A DNA stretch of 64,000 bases from Serripes groenlandicus (taxonomy: Eukaryota > Mollusca > Bivalvia > Cardiida > Cardiidae). The stretch covers positions 51,461,956 to 51,525,955 of the forward strand of contig JASEVX010000013.1 of NCBI GenBank assembly GCA_031761405.1. The letters run 5' to 3'. This document shows, piece after piece, positions 1 through 10,452 of this stretch. The notes beneath the pieces were generated by a model. It saw nothing but the letters and a program-made list of their open reading frames with translations. It did not search any database and was not told the origin of the DNA. Position 1 is the first letter of the stretch. Each line of letters opens with the position of its first letter. A program made the translations under genes and the position numbers.

Positions 1-850
1 GTATTGTGGAAAGTGTATTAAAACACACTCAGTCTTGAGATATATATCAAACTGTTGAAGTAGAGTATACACCATTCTGAGTGGTAATGTTTAAGGTAGA
101 GTATAAACCTTTATAAGCGGTGTAAATAAAATAAACGCCATTCTGAGTAATGTAACAATAATAGTTTTGAAAGCAGAGTTAACACAATTATGAGTTGTGC
201 AGATATAAGACTGTTGAAAACAGAGTAAAAACCATTCGAGTAATGTAACTATAAAACTGTTGAAAGCAGATTAAAAACCATTCTGAGTAATTTAACTATA
301 AAACTGTTGAAAGCAGAGTTAAAACCATTCTGAGTGGTGTAACCATAATACTGTTGAAAGCAGAGTAAACACCATTCTGAGTGGTGTAACCATAATACTA
401 TTGAAGGCAGACAACAACTCTCTGTTTGTCTGTCTGTCTGCTGTCTGTCTGTCTGTCTGTCTGTCTCAATTTCAAACACACCATTCTGAATTATATACCT
501 ATACTACAGTTGAAAGTAAAGTATACACCATTCTGAGTGATTTAGCTATAACATTATTCAAAATAGAGTAAATACCATTATGAATGGTGTAACTATAATT
601 ATGTTGAAGGCAGAATAAACACCATTCTGAGTGGTGCAACTATAATACTGTTGAAGGCATAGTAAACATCATTATGAGTGGTGTAGCTATATTAATGTTG
701 AAAGCAGAGAAAACACCATTATGAGTGGTTTAAGTATAATACTGTTGAAAGCAGAGAAAACACAATTCTAAGTGTTGTAAGTATAACACTGTTGAATGCA
801 GAGACAACACCATTCTAAGCGGTTTAAGTATTACTTTGTTGAAACCAGAA
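1..850. repeat. 47-bp-type minisatellite array (left-truncated by the window)
   Basis: Degenerate units of about 47 bp repeat the theme 'accattctgagtggtgtaac…ataatactgttgaaagcagagtaa'. Bases 1-60 match the spacer that elsewhere separates a 42-bp array from a 47-bp array (15836-15910 and 25300-25385), so the window starts inside a larger composite array. The open frame on the - strand here is only repeat translation. Confidence 0.9.
421..466. repeat. (TGTC)n microsatellite inside the minisatellite
   Basis: About ten tandem tgtc units with one interruption (…tctgctgtctg…) are embedded in the 47-bp array. Confidence 0.9.
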
Positions 851-1184
851 GTCAATATATGACATTTCGAACAGCCAAACATGATGTTAATCTCATGTAA
901 ATAACACGCTCACTGTTTCGTCTCAGTATTTGTTAGAAATATATAGCATCAGATATAAAAAAGTCATTATAAAATTATGTTTAGCTGGTTATAATGGCGA
1001 GTTCTGAGAAAATATTTATTTATATAGAGAAATAAAAAAAACATAAGTAATTGTTCATTTTATGTACTAGAGATAATTGTAATTGCTAATTACAAGTAGA
1101 CTTGTATTGTTAGGCTCTGTTGGTTGTTACGGCAAGTTGTGGTGATGATGGATGAATACATCTGCGACTTTTCAATATAATATA
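851..1184. other. Non-coding flank; start of the first segmental duplication
   Basis: No gene is visible. From about 1030 to 1184 the sequence is closely similar to 29938-30095 (shared 'ggctctgttggttgttac' and 'gatggatgaatacatctgc'). This is the left edge of the duplicated segment that carries the Mab-21-like genes. It may contain the promoter or untranslated first exon, but I cannot place a TSS. Confidence 0.6.
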
Positions 1185-2762
1185 CAAGAGAAAATTGATG
1201 CAACGCAGCAATGTCGCCGGAAATCCATACTGCAGTTATGCATAACACTAACATTATAGTAGTTGAATAAACAGTTATCAACTGAGGGGCATATTGGAAC
1301 ATCAGGGCTGGGGTCAAGTGAAAATGTTTCATAACTTGCATTGTTTTGTCAACGACGTGAATGATAATTGAAGCCTTTCATTGTTTATGACCAATCTCCA
1401 TTCCAAAGTAGGTTGACCATACACACAACCAACTAATTATTGATCATAAACAGTAATAGAAATGAGTAAGCTTGCCAATCATTAGTCTTAGTATGTATAC
1501 AGTGCTTTCATTAAGGAATAATTATAAGATTTGTGAATTACACATACACTTTTCAAGATGTTTGTCAGAATATTTGAATTTTATTATTTTTCAATAAAAC
1601 CACAAAACAGACAATTTAGGATTTGCATGCAATAGCACGTCATTTTACCTTTCCTCTATTAAAGTCAACAGTGGACACCTTTGCAGCAATCTACTTTTAA
1701 AACAATGAGATAAGGGTTAAATCGCTGAAGACATGAGTTTTCTCTTTTTCTCAAAATGATATTAGCTTGGCATCCTGATTATATCATACTTTAACAAATG
1801 TTGAAATGTAGTCAAATATTTATAAATTAGACCACCTTCGAAATATAATATCAACTAAACAGTTAAATCTCATTGAAATTGTTGTATAATTTAAACTTAA
1901 TTCCGAACATAAACTGAGCCCTACAACATGTGAATTTATTTTAATTCTTTCCTTCCTTTTTTATAATGAAAATAACAAACTACTCATGTTTTAAAAGTAT
2001 ATTATGATGAGCGCCCTTGTGTCAATGATGCATAACAATATGCAGATCGGAAGCAATATGCCTTTAGGGAATTAAAAGACATATTTAAAATTGTCAAGGA
2101 CGAAATAATTTTGTACGAAAGACCCGATTCTTTCTTATTCGCAGAGATGTCGTTTTTGAAACTCTCTTTATAGGCAGAGAGTGTTCGTTCAACGTAATTT
2201 TTCTATTAAAACCAGTTTTAAGTTCTCGGTTTGTTCTGTTCTTCATTTGTTTCGAACCAAATAAACATTTTAAATCACCTATGATTTACTATTTGTAAGT
2301 GAGTGTAAAGAGCGGCTCTCTGCAAAGGAGATTGATCTACGCAGTTGGTATGTAAACAAATAATTAGACTGTGCGACTTAAGGTTTGTAGTTATCGCCTT
2401 TTGGAATTTATCCAAATATTAATTATTTACTAGTCCAATAAAAGCAAAAGTGTGTAAATTGATTACATGTAGTATATAGTGTAAAATAAAGTATTTCAGT
2501 CTAGCTAATAGGGACTGTTTTGTCTTCGTAAATAAAACAAAAAAACATAAATGCGAGTCAAAATAAAGAAACTGAAAATACCTAAAACATCGGAATATTT
2601 ATTTCATTTTAGATGTGTCATTACTTAGTGTTTTTAAACAAACACAATTGTAATATGTTCAAGACATCTAAATGTGTTTCTTTCTAATAAAAATCCCCCC
2701 TCCCATGTCATTTCCGAAAACCTATTAAAAATAGAAGTCGCGGGCTTCTGCCCGGCAACTAA
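1185..2762. mobile_element. Helitron-like insertion upstream of the first Mab-21-like gene
   Basis: The paralogous flank at 30080-30110 runs straight through the point where this 1578-bp block sits, so the block is an insertion here or a clean loss there. Its right end has Helitron features: a short GC hairpin (cgggc-ttct-gcccg, 2740-2754), then CTAA at 2759-2762 followed by a host T, with a host A on the left, which is consistent with insertion between A and T. The left end does not begin with canonical TC, so the 5' terminus may be atypical or truncated. No Rep/helicase coding is visible, so it would be non-autonomous. Confidence 0.55.
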
Positions 2763-2841
2763 TAATTTGAATTTAAACTTAGTTTGAATTTCCAATATAC
2801 AGTAAGTATATGCAACACATAATGTTTCAATGTATGATTTT

Positions 2842-2855
2842 GATATGTATTACAG
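2842..2855 (+). other. Predicted 3' splice site of the 5'-UTR intron
   Basis: 'gatatgtattacag' ends in AG at 2854-2855, 11 nt before the chosen ATG. The same 'attacagatagacga' context is preserved at 30179 and at the pseudogene (39111). The 19 codons upstream of the chosen start read through this polypyrimidine/AG stretch and are therefore probably intronic. Confidence 0.7.
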
Positions 2856-2866
2856 ATAGACGAGAC

Positions 2867-4999
2867 ATGGACAATGCCTATGAAGAATTATCTAACCGTC
2901 TACATGAAGTACTTGATGTTATAGGCGCATCTGAGTACATCAGAGAAAAGTATTGGGAGCTTGCTATGGTACGTGAAATAACAATAACGTTTGCAAGTCT
3001 TACTTATTCAAAGAATTTCAACAAAATATCATGCTACCAAGTTGGGAGTAGAGCCGAAGGGACAACTACACCAGGTATGGGTTCCGATCTCGATATGATA
3101 TATTGTTTCGATGAAACTCCTGTGGTAGAGAATTTATTCGAATCTAAACATCAGCGATTATCTTATATTGTTTTAAGGGATGAAGACACCAAACCTGGAT
3201 ATGTTCGTCTTCAGATTGTTAAAGATAAATGTCCGCGTTTAGTTGGAATTGCCGATATATCAGATGATAACTGCTTTATCGATAGGAAAGGTAGAATATG
3301 TGCTACCCACTTCAAAACTTTTGTTGAACAAAATACATCTCGTAACGGTCCGGCGGACACGATTCCGGGTGATAACGACCAATGTCAATTTGATCAAGTT
3401 TGTGCCTTAAGGTGTCGACAGATACCGAGGTCAGCCAATTCCTGGTTACACAGGATTCGTAAATACGTCTGGCCATCACAGAAACAACTTAAAGCAATGG
3501 GTTTATATGGTTGTTTCTTTGTTGGTGTTGGACATCCTCATAATAACAACAAGTCTAGCGAATGGAGAATTTCCTTTTCACTTCAAGAACGTGACCTCAT
3601 GTCAAGTCTAAACGAAACGCAACACAAGTGTTATATTCTCCTGAAGGTGATAACGAAAGATATCATAGAACAAAAGGCCGGTGAATCTATATCATCATAT
3701 CATTGTAAAACAAGTCTTTTTTATACGATCAAAAATTCACATAAATATTTTTGGACTAATGATAAGCTTATACTGTGTGTACAGCAGTGTCTTAAGCGTC
3801 TATTTATTTGGGTGAAGGCAAAATATTGTCCAAATTATTTCATTCCAGAAGAAAATATGTTCGATAAGCTCAGCGTAATGACTATGGAAAAAATAGAGTA
3901 TGTTTTAAACGATATAATAGAGAGTGATATCAAGTGTTTATATTCACTTTTTTGTGACAATATTGGTGAACTTCTGAAATCTAAATTGAGTGGTGATGAT
4001 CTGGTATGGAGTTTGGCTAATACGAGTACCTCGTTTCAGCCAAGATATGTAGTATTATGTTGTAAGACAGAAGTCATCAATCAATTAAGGAACACGTTAA
4101 TGGAAAGCATAGACATATATACAAATACAGGTTATATGAATGGGGTGATGCAACTTCTGTTATATATACAACATACGAACCATATCACAGAACATACAAC
4201 GAGAGACGTAATAATGGCATTTGACTCTATAATTCCACATATACAATTACAATACACACAGTGTATGTATGTCCAGTACTTGTCACACGGAAACCTGTCC
4301 GACCTGCGGTCTATGACAATTACAAATATGATCTCAGACATTGGTGAATGTGACCTTATCTCGTCAAAGTTATCTTTAGCATCTTTTTATATTCAATTTG
4401 AACAGTATCACGAGGAGTGTGAGCGCATTCTAGATGAATGTGATAACAAAATAGAACCATTTGTGGTATCTGTGTGTTGGTGCACCGAAAGGAACATTTA
4501 TCTTAATATCGCTCTTGCTAAAATACTAGGTTTTACTGACATGTCAAGCAAAGAATTCAGACATTGCACCACAGGCTGTATGTTATTTCATCCATATCAA
4601 GCTAGTCTTGTCCACGGAGCTCTTCAATACGAGATGTTTCGTATTGTGTTCACACAACCTAGATCTGAATTTGAAATAGAACAGGAATACTGGTTAAACT
4701 GGATAACGGTAGATTCAAAAATATATCTGTATTTTCTACAATATTTACTTTACTCTAATAAAGAAAATCAGGCAGAAAAAGAAACAGCCATTCATAAACT
4801 AATGCACGTTTTTGAAACAGACCCCAATCTTGCCCACAGAGAGACAGCATGGAACCTGTTGGGATGGATATGTATACAGGAAAATGAATTACAAGACGCA
4901 TGGAGATTCTTTTGTTTATCATGGAAAGAAAGGCCATTAAAAAATGCAGCTAAATGGCATATGTTAATTTTACTGAGTAAAATGATAAATAAAACATAG
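2867..4999 (+). CDS. Mab-21-domain protein, candidate cGAS-like receptor, paralogue 1 (710 aa)
   Basis: Seen: VGSRAEGTTTPG with Gly60-Ser61, then SDLDM with Asp74 and Asp76, is the helix/DxD signature of the cGAS/Mab-21 nucleotidyltransferase fold. Asp176 (in CQFDQVCAL) is the candidate third metal ligand by its place before the LRC…IP segment. The Mab-21 C-lobe follows: SEWRISFSLQERDL (231-244), QHKCYILLK, SSYHCKTSLF (276-285) and NYFIP (323-327). No cGAS-type His-Cys zinc thumb is seen. Residues from about 340 to 710 form a second, mostly helical half ending in a TPR-like hairpin (AWNLLGW…AWRFFCLSW, 661-687). I chose ATG 2867, not the in-frame ATG at 2810, because a splice acceptor lies between them. 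Known: relatives synthesise cyclic or linear nucleotide second messengers after sensing nucleic acid, or have lost catalysis. Inferred: a cytosolic immune sensor. Ligand, product and activity are unknown. A non-catalytic Mab-21 scaffold is the main alternative. Confidence 0.85.
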   Translation: MDNAYEELSNRLHEVLDVIGASEYIREKYWELAMVREITITFASLTYSKNFNKISCYQVGSRAEGTTTPGMGSDLDMIYCFDETPVVENLFESKHQRLSYIVLRDEDTKPGYVRLQIVKDKCPRLVGIADISDDNCFIDRKGRICATHFKTFVEQNTSRNGPADTIPGDNDQCQFDQVCALRCRQIPRSANSWLHRIRKYVWPSQKQLKAMGLYGCFFVGVGHPHNNNKSSEWRISFSLQERDLMSSLNETQHKCYILLKVITKDIIEQKAGESISSYHCKTSLFYTIKNSHKYFWTNDKLILCVQQCLKRLFIWVKAKYCPNYFIPEENMFDKLSVMTMEKIEYVLNDIIESDIKCLYSLFCDNIGELLKSKLSGDDLVWSLANTSTSFQPRYVVLCCKTEVINQLRNTLMESIDIYTNTGYMNGVMQLLLYIQHTNHITEHTTRDVIMAFDSIIPHIQLQYTQCMYVQYLSHGNLSDLRSMTITNMISDIGECDLISSKLSLASFYIQFEQYHEECERILDECDNKIEPFVVSVCWCTERNIYLNIALAKILGFTDMSSKEFRHCTTGCMLFHPYQASLVHGALQYEMFRIVFTQPRSEFEIEQEYWLNWITVDSKIYLYFLQYLLYSNKENQAEKETAIHKLMHVFETDPNLAHRETAWNLLGWICIQENELQDAWRFFCLSWKERPLKNAAKWHMLILLSKMINKT
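4988..4993 (+). promoter_or_regulatory. AATAAA poly(A) signal inside the last codons
   Basis: The hexamer is formed by the Asn-Lys codons directly before Thr-stop. No other AATAAA is obvious in the next 200 bases, so the mRNA may have an extremely short 3' UTR. The same arrangement occurs at 32312-32317. Confidence 0.45.
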
Positions 5000-5231
5000 C
5001 CTTAGCATGATGGAGACCAACTTGATGTCATAGTTTCGTTATCTAATGATGTTAAAACTGATGAGCATTGAAGTTTAGGGTTATCGTGATATATATGAGC
5101 CGCGTCCGGCGATTTAAGATCTTAAATAATCTGTGTACAGTCAAAACTAAAGTGTGGAATTCACCTTAGCAGAGGAGATAGCGTCTGGTATTTAATTTCT
5201 TAACGTATCTGCGTACAGTCAGATCTTGGGC

Positions 5232-5395
5232 GAGGAATCCACCGTGGCCGAGCTGTTAGCATCGATACATTTGAACCGGGCGTCCAGAGTTCAAGCACCT
5301 TTCTTAGCTCAGTACTGGTTTGTTTACCAGTAATTATACATAAGTGAACTGTCGACGTAACTAAAATAATATTGTAAAACGGCTGAATAACCTAA
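5232..5395 (+). mobile_element. Degenerate tRNA-derived SINE
   Basis: A Pol III A-box-like run (cgtggccgagctgttagc), a B-box-like run (agagttcaagcac) and the tail 'gacgtaactaaaataatattgtaaaacggc' match the SINE family seen more completely at 20530-20935. The paralogous copy is at about 32724-32872. Confidence 0.6.
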
Positions 5396-5737
5396 TACAT
5401 CTAAAGTATCAGCAACGTCTGGCGATTCGAGGTCTTAATACATCTTTGTATAGTAAAGAAAGTACACGCACATTCTCACCAGAGTATCTACTTTCCGATT
5501 ATACATTACGTAGACTAAATGCATCATCTTAAAACAAACTAGAAGTGTAGCCCCAATAGTTGAACGTCAATATTACTGTACGTGATACCAGACCGTAGAG
5601 GTGAAACGGCCCCAAATATGATGTATTACGCCTCTCATATATATTACTATGATCCTTAACTTTGATGATTATTGACCGACAAACATTCACTAAGCTAGGA
5701 AATGTTCAATGTTTAAGATCTATACTTCATGACTACT

Positions 5738-5815
5738 GCGAGAAGGAATTGAACCCGGGGTGTCCAGTTTTATATACGGCATGGTAAACACTCCGCCACA
5801 GCTTTTTCAGAGTAA
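5738..5815 (-). mobile_element. tRNA-like SINE head
   Basis: Read on the - strand, 'gctgtggcggagtgtttacc' (A box) is followed by 'gggttcaattcc' (B box). The counterpart is at about 33208-33286. It is not a functional tRNA gene because the stems do not close properly. Confidence 0.5.
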
Positions 5816-6274
5816 ATATTTTGGGTTTTATACTGGACGTCCCGTTTTTCTTTGAAACGGATACCATTGAAAAGATATCAGATATATTTCGGTATTTCCT
5901 TTAACAGTATAGCAAGTTAGCTAAACGATTTCTGCTATTACTGTTTGATCAAATGCCATTCATGATTACTATTGCTGCGTATACTAATGCATACATGAAT
6001 AAACTCCATAGCTGATGTGCCTTGTTATGGCAAATGTATATTGTTGTTATTGATGATTGAGTTATATCAGAGAAATATCCTGTTTAGAGAAGAAACGGCC
6101 ATTCATAGAAAAGAGAAGACATAATGTATGCATGCGTTCGAATTGAATTAATACATGTTCGTAAAGAATTGTACATCACGTTTATACAAAGAATATCCCT
6201 TGGAAATTAGGCCCATGCATATTGAATTGGTTTGCGATTGTAGGCATGGTATAACACGCTGCTTTCATCTATTA

Positions 6275-6856
6275 TTTAGTTATATCACGGCGTATCCTGG
6301 TTAAGTTGCCAGTACCACTGATACGTTTATCCTGACACCAACGGTTTAGTTATATCACGGCGTATCCTGGGTAAGTTGTCAGTACCACTGATCAGTTTAT
6401 CCGGACACCAACGATTTAGTTATATCACGGCGTATCCTGGGTAAGTTGTCAGTACCACTGATCCGTATATCCGTATATCCTAACACCAACGATTTAGTTA
6501 TATCACGGCGTATCCTGGGTAAGTTGTCAGTACCACTGATTCGTTTATCCGGACACCAACGATTTAGTTATATCACGGCGTATCCTGGTTAAGTTGCCAG
6601 TACCACTGATCCGTTTATCCTGACACCAACGATTTAGTTATATCACGGCGTATCCTGGTTAAGTTGCCAGTACCACTGATCCGTTTATCCGGACACCAAC
6701 GATTTAGTTATATCACGGCGTATCCTGGGTAAGTTGCCAGTACCACTGATCCGTATATCCGTATATCCTAACACCAACGATTTAGTTATATCACGGCGTA
6801 TCCTGGGTAAGTTACCAGTAGCACTGATCCGTATATCCTAACACCAACGATTTAGT
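6275..6856. repeat. 70-bp VNTR, about 8 copies, derived from a SINE tail
   Basis: The unit is 'tttagttatatcacggcgta' + 'tcctgggtaagttgtcagta' + 'ccactgatccgtttatcc…accaacga'. Its reverse complement is the body/tail of the adjacent - strand SINE (compare 7835-7890: 'caggataaatgaaccagtag…gttacccaggaaacgccgtt'). Some units carry an extra 'gtatatcc'. The paralogous array at 33731-35345 has about 23 units. Confidence 0.9.
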
Positions 6857-7010
6857 CTTGATGCAAGCGCAACCATCCTAAGCGCCAAGGAGAGAAAGCT
6901 ACTTTTACAATGTTTAAAGTATTTTGTATGACTCGGCCGCGGATCGAACTCGCGTCCTCCAGTCGTTGAGGCGGACGCTCTATCAAAGCATCACTGATTC
7001 GATCATGTGC
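6857..7010 (-). mobile_element. SINE 5' part with tRNA-like head, adjoining the VNTR
   Basis: On the - strand: 'gctttgatagagcgtccgcc' (A box), 'gcgagttcgatccg' (B box), then 'ctctccttggcgcttaggatgg' and 'atcaagactaaatcgttgg', running directly into the VNTR units. The same composition is found at 42652-42905 on the + strand. Confidence 0.75.
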
Positions 7011-7764
7011 ATATTAGAAATGAGCATCGTCTATCAATTTGCAGTCTTATTGACTGACCGTAACGGGATCATATAGAGGTAGATTGGTTTAATAGGGATA
7101 CTCTTCTAGATTTTTGTCAAAATATGTATATATATAACTTAAGTACATTGTACATGTAGAAGGAAAGTAAAGGATCTGGTTAGACGTTGCGAAAACGCTG
7201 GATCGTCAGAGCCTTAACTGTACTCAAGATACATTATGACCCAAATCTCTAGACGCGACTCGTTTCTAAGCCGCGTCAGGTAAAATGGGTGACGTTGACG
7301 TCTCTGCAGTAGATCACTTTTAAAACCGTGTTATTTTATCCACAATTCCTCTTTATTCCAGCCCTCCGTTTAAAGGAATTATAAGATAAATCGGCAGTCA
7401 TTCCACCATTCATCGATTAAATTTATTTTTAACCTTAAACATGTTTACAAATGTGTGCATTATCGATTTTACAATAAATGTGCATCGGAAGAATTTAATT
7501 ACCATCTTGGTAAAACTTTGGAAAATCAATGAAAATGTTGTGTGAATTGCAATCAGTTAACAATTTCTGCGTCAAAATAAAGGAAATTGTTCAAAGGCGT
7601 CTGCATCAGATGCGTCAAAATACATGTGTTTGTGTGAAAGGTCTTAAAGAGTGTTTGTTTCCCGGATTAAATGTTCTTGATCAGTTGTTGACATAATTGG
7701 ACTGATCATAAGCTTTGTACACTGATATTGTAAGAATCAGAGGACAATGTGTTGACAGACGATA
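7011..7764. other. Duplicated intergenic flank, nothing coding
   Basis: Similar to 35516-36060. Short 'cgtctgcatcagatgcgtca' motifs recall the MITE ends found elsewhere, but I cannot delimit an element. Confidence 0.5.
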
Positions 7765-7955
7765 CACGAGTTCACAAATGGTAGTAATGGTTGCCCTCCT
7801 TGGCGCTTAGTGTTGCTGGGTTAGCATTAAGACTGGTTGGAGTCAGGATAAATGAACCAGTAGCACTTTTAAGTTACCCAGGAAACGCCGTTATATAATT
7901 GAATTTATTTTGAAAGCGGCATAAAACACCACCCAAACAATTAATCAAACGAACG
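7765..7955 (+). mobile_element. SINE body and tail lacking the tRNA head
   Basis: Contains 'gccctccttggcgcttagtg', 'gtcaggataaatgaaccagt', 'acgccgttatataattgaat' and a tail 'aaagcggcataaaacacc' ending in a (CAAT/CAAA)-type run. The paralogous copy is at 36070-36245. Confidence 0.75.
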
Positions 7956-7964
7956 AAAGCCTTA

Positions 7965-8018
7965 CATAGGGCGATAACAAAAGCTCACTTTGAGCACTTT
8001 GTGCTCAGGTGAGCTAAT
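7965..8018 (-). repeat. Fragment of an abundant mollusc-type repeat head
   Basis: The - strand reads 'agctcacctgagcacaaagt…gagcttttgttatcgccc', the same head type as the element at 19222-20345. The counterpart is at 36263-36313. Confidence 0.5.
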
Positions 8019-8024
8019 AATCCA

Positions 8025-8340
8025 GTTGGTAAAATAGTCTCTGAAAATGACAATTGTGTCCACCAATACTGTCAATATGAGGGTGTTGAGTATGAACCCC
8101 AGCTAGGCCAACATTCATTCTTACATTTAGAATAAGTCAGTGTGACAAGTGGGTTCATCTTCCACCAATGAGCTAACAGTTATTGTAATAAAATAACCAG
8201 TTCCTTGGAAAGACTGTTGTGTGGAGTACTAGTGTGAAAAAAGCCATGATGCACAAGGAAAGATGACGTGCACGTCGTGATATTACACCAATAATTGTTT
8301 TAAAAGGCATTACACACCAATCAATGATGAAGGTAATGTG
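8025..8340 (+). mobile_element. SINE copy, 5'-degenerate
   Basis: A B-box-like 'gagtatgaaccccagctaggcca' is followed by 'gtcagtgtgacaagtgggttcatcttccacc', 'tgtgtggagtactagtgtga' and the tail 'cgtcgtgatattacaccaataattg…caatcaatga'. It matches the family at 20530-20935 and the paralogue at 36320-36590, where the duplication ends. Confidence 0.7.
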
Positions 8341-8539
8341 ATAATAGGTCTGACTCAAATTGCATAGATTTGAGAACTCAGGAAAAAAACTTAAATAAAT
8401 TACCAGAGAGTTAAATTAGTAATCAAACAAACTTTATTTTATATGAAAATATACAAGTTCGACTTATAAGAATACAACTGCATGAACATAAATTAAATTG
8501 CAATAGTTTTATTATGAAATTCAGATATAAATCCCCTTG

Positions 8540-9330
8540 CAGTGTGGTTTCGTACAGATACATTATAGTCACTGTGACTTTGACCTTTGACTTAGGTCAG
8601 TGAAACGGAAACCTGTCCAATAAACCGGCGTATGAAATCAAATTAACCAGTGTATGATGTATGGAGGAACTATGTCCCCATATGAATTGCTAGAGTAACG
8701 AATGCAGACACATAATAGTCACTGTGACCTGGAACTTTGGCTTAACTCGGTAAAATGCATCCCTCCAGACTCGCAAACCTTTAATGGTATATGAAGGGAA
8801 CTCCGTCCACTAATGACAGTGCTAGAGTGATGATGTCGTTTTATACTAACATATCATATTCACTGTGACCTAGGTCGTTGGAACATGAACATGTAAACGA
8901 TTTGTTGCATATGAAATACGATTTTAATGTTTTTAATAAAAATGGGATGAGAAATAATTTTTTAGAGCGATTACGTCATTTCGTATAAAAATAGTTGCTG
9001 TGACAGGGACCTTTGACCAAAGTCGTTGAAACACAAAGTTGTACGAGAGTGATTTTGGTGAACATGTGTTATAAGCTTCATAGCACTTGGATAAGATATG
9101 AAGTCGCTCGACCGATGATGTCGTTTCGTACAGACATTTGATAGTCACTGTGACCTTGACCTACATCAGTAAGACACAAACTCATTCAAGATGGGGTGCT
9201 GTTGAACATGCGTGTGTAGTTTGATAACAATCGAATAAGAACTGCAGTCTATATAATGATGACATTGTTGAGACACGTACTTACGTGCGGTCCCTATAAA
9301 CCCTTGGAGACCTTGCGTGAGGGGATTATA
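8540..9330. repeat. About five degenerate ~140-bp repeats
   Basis: A motif 'cgtacagacat…atagtcactgtgacctt…gacctaggtcagtgaaac' recurs near 8546, 8697, 8830, 8972 and 9118. A related fragment is at about 29735-29860. Confidence 0.65.
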
Positions 9331-10196
9331 ATATTCAATCAAAAGACCAATCTGAAACATATTTCTTTGAAATGATATTGGCAAATACATGGAAAATCGT
9401 TATCAATTAATGTAAAAATAGTGTATAAAGATTAAAATATTGTGGCAAAAGGAGAAATTACTCATGTTGAGTAATCTTTTGTATAGGTGTCAGGAAGCGC
9501 CTACATGTGAAAAAAGGCAAACGTATAGACAAATCATATATTGTCTGTTGATTATGTTTTGTACCTGTCATCATAATTTCATGGATTTAATATCTTGGCC
9601 ATATTTTAAGTTAAATATATGCTTAACATGATGCTGATTTTTCTTTTCTTTGCTTAGTTCGGTAGGACTCGTAAATAACTGATCGTGCTGCAAGCAAGGG
9701 GCTAACTGCAGTTCACGGGGAATTATTTAACAATCTCAAATGTTGATAAATGTTTACCCGAAATAGGTAGCACTTTCTCATATTAATTTAATATGCATTT
9801 ATAAATGCAAATTAAAAGTTCATAAACTTAAAAGTAAATTTGTTTTAACACATAAATAAAACACCAATAATGACCCAATAAGCACATACTTAACACCTGT
9901 AAACAAAATCCCTCTATATCCTATATGTAGTACGAAGTCTCCGAGAATGGTACGATATTGCAGTGGTACGATATTGCGGTGGTACGAAGTATCCGACATC
10001 CTTTTAAGTCACTCAAAGTAACCTCCCTTGAAATGGGTTTATTTACTTCCTTTTAAACCGAAAGTTGATTAAGGAAAATCCAAAACGTGAAAACACCGTT
10101 CATTCTTGCCTGTCACTTTGTACAGCGAAATATACACAAAAATACAAAATCACAGGTAGGTTCTCAAATTAGTTACCAAATTAGACCGATGATTGT
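9331..10196. other. Intergenic, no supported gene
   Basis: AT-rich with short repeats. 'ggagaaattactcatgttgagtaatctttt' (9450-9480) resembles the central palindrome of the MITE at 28477-28701. 'gtacgatattgc(a/g)gtggtacga' is locally repeated near 9950-9985. Confidence 0.5.
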
Positions 10197-10373
10197 TTTA
10201 ACCCTTTGACTGTTGAAATCGATTTTGTGTAACCTGTGCCACCGGTATACAGTCTGACTAAAGTCAGACTCAACTCAACAATTTCATCTTGATATTCCTA
10301 GAACTATCAATGGTCTCTTACAAACGCAAAGGTGGACAATACCATTTTAGAAAGTCGGCATTGAAAGGGTTAC
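10197..10373. mobile_element. TTAA-type MITE with ends TTAACCCTTT…AAAGGGTTA
   Basis: The inverted termini enclose about 170 bp with 'gctgaaatcgattttgtg'-type sequence. Copies also occur at 23705-23900 (TTAA at both ends) and 53663-53849, and a truncated one starts copy C at about 60421. No coding capacity. Confidence 0.65.
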
Positions 10374-10452
10374 GCTTTGTTTTACATGTCGTTTAGTTAG
10401 AGTTCCGCTAAATCGATTTTAGCTCCTTTATAATCAGACACGTCAAAATAAT

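Larger units (their letters stand above)
5000..6274. other. Duplicated 3' flank of gene 1, no gene
   Basis: This stretch parallels 32330-33730. It holds imperfect short repeats ('aaagtgtggaattcacctt…gcagaggagatagcgtc') and at least two SINE relics listed separately. No coding region is supported. Confidence 0.7.
1030..8300 (+). repeat. Segmental duplication 1, copy 1 (paralogue of 29938-36590)
   Basis: The order of shared blocks is the same in both copies: 5' flank, splice acceptor, Mab-21-like gene, 3' flank with SINE relics, 70-bp VNTR, SINE head, SINE body, and a final SINE. The two copies differ by a 1.58-kb insertion before the gene (only in this copy), by VNTR length, and by a deletion near 35780 relative to 7310-7490. 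Similarity fades near 8300 and 36590. Confidence 0.85.

Noticed and set aside
2810..2866. Upstream in-frame ATG as the true start of gene 1 (and 30134 for gene 2)
   Set aside because: The 19 codons span a conserved pyrimidine-rich 'attacag' splice acceptor, and the corresponding region diverges in the pseudogene, so it reads as intron.
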